Origin: JANNFX01 sp040080075
GTDB lineage: Bacteria > Pseudomonadota > Alphaproteobacteria > Rhizobiales > Hyphomicrobiaceae
Reading direction: 5' to 3'
Assembly: GCA_040080075.1 (NCBI GenBank)
Contig: JBEBJD010000070.1
Span: forward strand, 1-9,361
Length of the DNA stretch: 9,361 bases
Under the pieces are notes generated by a model. The model worked only from the letters and a program-made list of their open reading frames with translations. It had not been told where the DNA came from and searched no databases. Below are positions 5,570 to 9,361 of this stretch, in pieces. The translations under genes and the position numbers were made by a program. How positions within the stretch are numbered: the stretch's first letter is position 1; every line of letters begins with the position of its first letter.

Positions 5570-8500
5570 ATGCCGTGGAGGAAACGCCTATTTGAGGCCG
5601 GGTCAGCGCCACCCTGGGACAACGAAAACCCTATTCGGGAAGAAGTGTTTGGGCGCGAGCGGCTGGAGGAACACGGTGAAAGCCTTGCGAATGCCCAGCT
5701 CGTTTCAGAATATCCCACGTCTGTTACGAGCTTGCACGTGCGGCTAGCTCAGAATGAGCAGGAATTGCTGGCGGCCCATCGTGTCATCGCGATGGCAGTT
5801 GCGGATGGCCGTTCAGTTTCGCCAGGCGCGGAATGGCTGGTCAATAACTCCCACATTGTCGAAGAACAGATCCGGGACGTGCGCAAAAACCTGCCCCCTG
5901 CCTATTATCGCCAGCTTCCAAAATTGGCCGGCGGGCCGTTAAAGGGCTATCCTCGCATTTTCGGCGTGGCATGGGCCTTTATTGCCCACACCGACAGCCG
6001 CTTCGATTATGAGATGCTCCTTGCCTTCGTTGGCGCCTATCAACGAATACAACCGCTCACAATTGGCGAGTTGTGGGCCATTCCCCTGACGCTACGGCTC
6101 GTCTTCGTTGAAAATTTGCGGCGTGCAGCTTGCCGCATCGTGATCAGTCGCGAACAACGCAAGATGGGGGACGACCTAGCCGATCAAATTGCCAGCAACC
6201 CGCAAACGGCGAGTGCCGTGCTTCAGCAGGCTTGTCTCGCCGGCAACGACGGTGCACTCAAAGCCGCCTTTGTGGTGCAACTTATCCACCGGCTAGGCGA
6301 TGGTCTTGGCGAGGTCAGCGAAGCTCGAGAGTGGTTGCGCGATCAGCTGAGCCGCCTGGGTACCACTCCAGATGAAGTAGTGCATCGGGAACACCAAAGT
6401 ATCGGAGCCACAAATAACAGCGTGCGCCACATCATCCGCAGCATGCAGGTGATGCCGGACGTGGACTGGGCCCGCTTCGTCGAACGGACCAGTCTCGTCG
6501 ACGTCGAATTCAACAGGAACCCGGCGTTTGCCCGGATGGATTTTGCAACACGCAATTCCTATCGCGATGTGATCGAGAAACTAGCGCGCCGGTCTCCAGT
6601 CCCAGAAGTAGGCATCGCGCGGCAGGCCGTCGAGATGGCAGCGGTAGCTGCAGAGCACAACAAGGCGCGCGAGCCGGGTCACTTCCTTCTCGGAAAAGGC
6701 TACAGCGAACTTAAGGTAAAGATCGGTTTCCGGCGGCAGACTCGCGATACACTGGCGGCAATCACACAAAACGGCGGACTACCAGGCTATATCGCCAGCA
6801 TTTGTGTCCTTGCCGGTGCACTGCTAGCTTTGCCGGTCCTCGCACTTGTTGGGCAGAATGTTTCGCTCGCATCCATAGGTGTTCTAGTCGCCGCTGGACT
6901 GTTCCCAGCAATTGATCTCGCAATGGCCATCATTAATCAGGCCATTGCCCACGAAATCAAACCGCGCATCATTCCTAGTTTAGAGCTCAAGGGCGGGGTT
7001 CCTGATGATGCACGCGCGCTAGTCGCCATCCCCACACTGCTATCCGACGACGCCAGCATTGACGAAATGATCGGGCGGCTTGAGATCCACCACTTAGCAA
7101 CCCAACAGCAGAACGTATTTTATGCCCTTGTCACCGACTGGACGGATTCTAAGTTCGAAATATCAGATCGTGACAGTGCGTTTTTGCGGCGAGCCAAAGA
7201 TGGCATCGCTAAACTCAATCAACAGCACAAAATTGATCCCGATGATCAAGACCGGTTTTATATTTTTCATCGGCGCAGGCAGTGGAACCCGCGAGAATGC
7301 TGTTGGATGGGATGGGAGCGTAAGCGTGGAAAGCTACATGAGCTGAACCGTCTGCTGCGCGGTGGCGCCGGCACTGCTTTTCAAACGAATGAGGAAGGCA
7401 CGATAACCTACCCTGAAGCAATTTCTTACGTCATTACGCTCGATTCGGACACGCGTCTGCCGCGCGATGCTGTCCGCCGTCTGATCGGTAAGATGTTGCA
7501 CCCACTCAACAAGCCTGTCTTCTGCCCGAAGGAGCAACGCGTTGTTGATGGATATGCGCTGCTTCAGCCCCGCATCTCGCCAAGCCTTCCAACGGAGCAT
7601 GATGCCAGCTTGTTTCAAAAGCTCTTCTCCACCGCAGGCGGAATAGATCCATATGCGGGGGCCGTCTCTGATGTTTATCAGGATCTGTTCGGTGAAGGGT
7701 CATTCGCGGGTAAGGGCATTTACGACATTGACGCTTTTGAGGCTGCGACAGAGGGCCGGTTCCCAGAAAATTTAGTTCTTAGTCACGATCTCCTCGAAGG
7801 GCTTTATGCCCGGGCAGGATTAGCGACGGACGTGGAAGTTATCGAAGAGTTTCCCGGTCGCTACGATGTGGCGCGCGCGCGCGATCACCGTTGGACCAGG
7901 GGCGATTGGCAACTTCTGGCGTGGATCATGACAGGCCGGGCCAATTCCAGCCACTTGCTGGCCCGCGACGGATATGACGGCGTGACGGCGCTAGGCCGGT
8001 GGAAGCTGACAGATAACCTCCGGCGGTCGTTATCACCGGTCGCGATTGTTATAGCGCTAGTCATTGGCTGGCTCCAACCATTGAACGCGGCGGTAATTTG
8101 GACGGCGTTTATTGCGATGGCAATCGGCGTTCCTGCATTTCTCGCGATTGCGGCAAGCCTTGCTGGATACGGAAAGAGCACGACCGTCAGAAGCCATTTT
8201 GCTGCTCTCGCTCGCGATGCAAAATTGGCGGCATTTCAATCAACGCTGCAACTAACGCTGACTGCCGATAAGGCTTGCGTCATGGCGGACGCAATTGTGC
8301 GAACGCTATACCGGCTGTTTGTCAGCCGCAAGAATTTGCTCGAATGGACGACGGCCGCGCAGTCAAAATCGATGGCCGCCGTAACGGTGAAATCTTACTA
8401 TCTCCGAATGCCTGGGGGCGTGGCCGTAGGGCTGATCGCGCTTTGTATCGTGGCGCTATATGGATCCGGCGGGATTGTTATTGCGCTACCCGTCACCGCG

Positions 8501-9361
8501 CTCTGGATTGCTGCTCCAGCAATTGCCCAGTGGGTTAGTTTCAAGCCGGATGGCAAACAACGCGAAGTATTGACACCAAAAAACAGCACGAGGCTGCGAT
8601 CAATTGCACGCAGGACGTGGACCTACTTCGAAGAATTCGTGACCGAGGAAGGCAATTTCCTGCCACCTGATAATTTTCAGGAGACGCCACGGCGAGTTGT
8701 TGCGTACCGCACCTCTCCAACCAACGTTGGACTTTATTTGCTCTCGACTGTCAGCGCATACGATTTCGGATGGATATCGGCACTGGACGCTGCCGAGCGT
8801 CTGGAGCAGACGCTGAGAACGCTCGGTCAATTGCCGCGCTTCAAGGGACACTTTTATAATTGGTATGACACCCGGTCGCTGGCCATTCTTGAACCAGCCT
8901 ACATATCCACGGTTGATAGCGGCAACTTGGCGGGCCACTTGCTCGCAGTTGCAAGTGCCTGCAGGGAGTTGGCGGATGCCACTGGCCACAACAAGGCCGC
9001 CTCAGCAGGTTTTGCCGATAGCGTCACAATACTGAAGGAGGCGTTGTTGCCGTTAGCGTCTAATGCCGCTCTTGCCGAGGCAATGAGCGGGCTGAAGACG
9101 GGCGGGCAAATGGCTCCGGTTGGCGGGGAGGATGGCACTGAGCAAGAAATCGGCTGGGCTACAGTTCGAAACCGTTCTCTCAAAATTTCTGAGCTTCTGG
9201 CTCATACGGTTGCATCGTCTGCAGCCAACCGGTGGGCTGGGGGCGCTTTAAGAACTGCCGAAAGCCATTGGCGTCATGAACAATTGGATGCAGCAGAGTT
9301 GCGTTCTTTGCGCCGCCGCCTGACGGCCATTGCCGATTCTGCCAGCTATATGGCTCTGTCG
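5570..9361 (+). CDS. ndvB: Cyclic beta-1,2-glucan synthase (NdvB/ChvB family), N-terminal part, runs off the window
   Basis: Polymerises UDP-glucose into beta-1,2-glucan at the inner membrane, then cyclises it. The frame is open for 1264 residues to the window end; known family members are about 2,800 residues, so just under half is present. Conserved N-terminal PWDNENPIREEVFG is near residues 15-28. Two membrane spans (~406-428, 433-457) precede the GT84 glycosyltransferase domain: HRRR.WN and MGWERKRGKLHELNRLLRG, DxD motif LDSDTRLPRD (Asp625, Asp627), GKGIYD (714-719), SHDLLEG (738-744) and RGDWQL (777-782). Four more spans follow (~824-841, 842-866, 951-966, 968-990), matching the six-span topology. 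The segment with TSPTNVGLYLLSTV, GHFYNWYDT and STVDSGNLAGH begins the cyclisation region; the C-terminal phosphorylase-like (GH94) domain lies outside. In-frame ATGs at 5534 and 5516 are alternative starts. It is divergent from the DUF1328-like/PfkB operon, with an EcfG-type promoter upstream. Confidence 0.95.
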   Translation, partial: MPWRKRLFEAGSAPPWDNENPIREEVFGRERLEEHGESLANAQLVSEYPTSVTSLHVRLAQNEQELLAAHRVIAMAVADGRSVSPGAEWLVNNSHIVEEQIRDVRKNLPPAYYRQLPKLAGGPLKGYPRIFGVAWAFIAHTDSRFDYEMLLAFVGAYQRIQPLTIGELWAIPLTLRLVFVENLRRAACRIVISREQRKMGDDLADQIASNPQTASAVLQQACLAGNDGALKAAFVVQLIHRLGDGLGEVSEAREWLRDQLSRLGTTPDEVVHREHQSIGATNNSVRHIIRSMQVMPDVDWARFVERTSLVDVEFNRNPAFARMDFATRNSYRDVIEKLARRSPVPEVGIARQAVEMAAVAAEHNKAREPGHFLLGKGYSELKVKIGFRRQTRDTLAAITQNGGLPGYIASICVLAGALLALPVLALVGQNVSLASIGVLVAAGLFPAIDLAMAIINQAIAHEIKPRIIPSLELKGGVPDDARALVAIPTLLSDDASIDEMIGRLEIHHLATQQQNVFYALVTDWTDSKFEISDRDSAFLRRAKDGIAKLNQQHKIDPDDQDRFYIFHRRRQWNPRECCWMGWERKRGKLHELNRLLRGGAGTAFQTNEEGTITYPEAISYVITLDSDTRLPRDAVRRLIGKMLHPLNKPVFCPKEQRVVDGYALLQPRISPSLPTEHDASLFQKLFSTAGGIDPYAGAVSDVYQDLFGEGSFAGKGIYDIDAFEAATEGRFPENLVLSHDLLEGLYARAGLATDVEVIEEFPGRYDVARARDHRWTRGDWQLLAWIMTGRANSSHLLARDGYDGVTALGRWKLTDNLRRSLSPVAIVIALVIGWLQPLNAAVIWTAFIAMAIGVPAFLAIAASLAGYGKSTTVRSHFAALARDAKLAAFQSTLQLTLTADKACVMADAIVRTLYRLFVSRKNLLEWTTAAQSKSMAAVTVKSYYLRMPGGVAVGLIALCIVALYGSGGIVIALPVTALWIAAPAIAQWVSFKPDGKQREVLTPKNSTRLRSIARRTWTYFEEFVTEEGNFLPPDNFQETPRRVVAYRTSPTNVGLYLLSTVSAYDFGWISALDAAERLEQTLRTLGQLPRFKGHFYNWYDTRSLAILEPAYISTVDSGNLAGHLLAVASACRELADATGHNKAASAGFADSVTILKEALLPLASNAALAEAMSGLKTGGQMAPVGGEDGTEQEIGWATVRNRSLKISELLAHTVASSAANRWAGGALRTAESHWRHEQLDAAELRSLRRRLTAIADSASYMALS

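Noticed and set aside
7122..7346. A separate 74-codon frame that could signal a frameshift in the glucan synthase.
   Set aside because: The synthase frame reads through this stretch with conserved family sequence (TDWTD, HRRR, MGWERKRGKLHELN), so no interruption exists.

Overview
The window looks like chromosome of an alphaproteobacterium, most likely a member of the Hyphomicrobiales (Rhizobiales). The evidence is a very large NdvB/ChvB-type cyclic beta-1,2-glucan synthase, an HWE-family histidine kinase fused to CheB and CheR domains, and three full matches to the alphaproteobacterial EcfG (general stress response) promoter consensus, GGAAC-N16/17-CGTT. No mobile element, tRNA, rRNA or CRISPR array was seen. 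No stretch longer than 300 bases lacks a gene.

Layout from left to right. (1) 5-391, minus: a small exported protein rich in Tyr, Gly, Asn, Ser and Arg, with a clear signal peptide, a good ribosome binding site and an EcfG-type promoter upstream at 514-538. (2) 636-3788, minus: a 1050-residue soluble signalling protein with the order CheB methylesterase, CheR methyltransferase, PAS-like region, coiled coil, PAS, HWE histidine kinase. (3) 3956-5107, minus: a PfkB/ribokinase-family sugar kinase. Its ATG overlaps the stop codon of (4) 5104-5277, minus: a 57-residue DUF1328-like membrane protein. (5) 5278-5569: a divergent control region with one EcfG-type promoter facing each way and a small palindrome between them. 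(6) 5570-9361 and beyond, plus: the N-terminal 1264 residues of the cyclic glucan synthase, open to the window edge with no frameshift.

How the parts may fit together (inference): periplasmic cyclic glucans help the envelope resist osmotic and other stress. The synthase gene, the small membrane protein/sugar kinase operon and the small exported protein all carry EcfG-type promoters, so they could rise together in the general stress response. The HWE kinase sits between these genes. HWE kinases are the class that commonly feeds the PhyR-NepR-EcfG switch, so it is a candidate stress sensor, although no EcfG site is visible in front of the kinase gene itself. The families are known; the grouping of three EcfG-type promoters around such a kinase is the part most worth checking.
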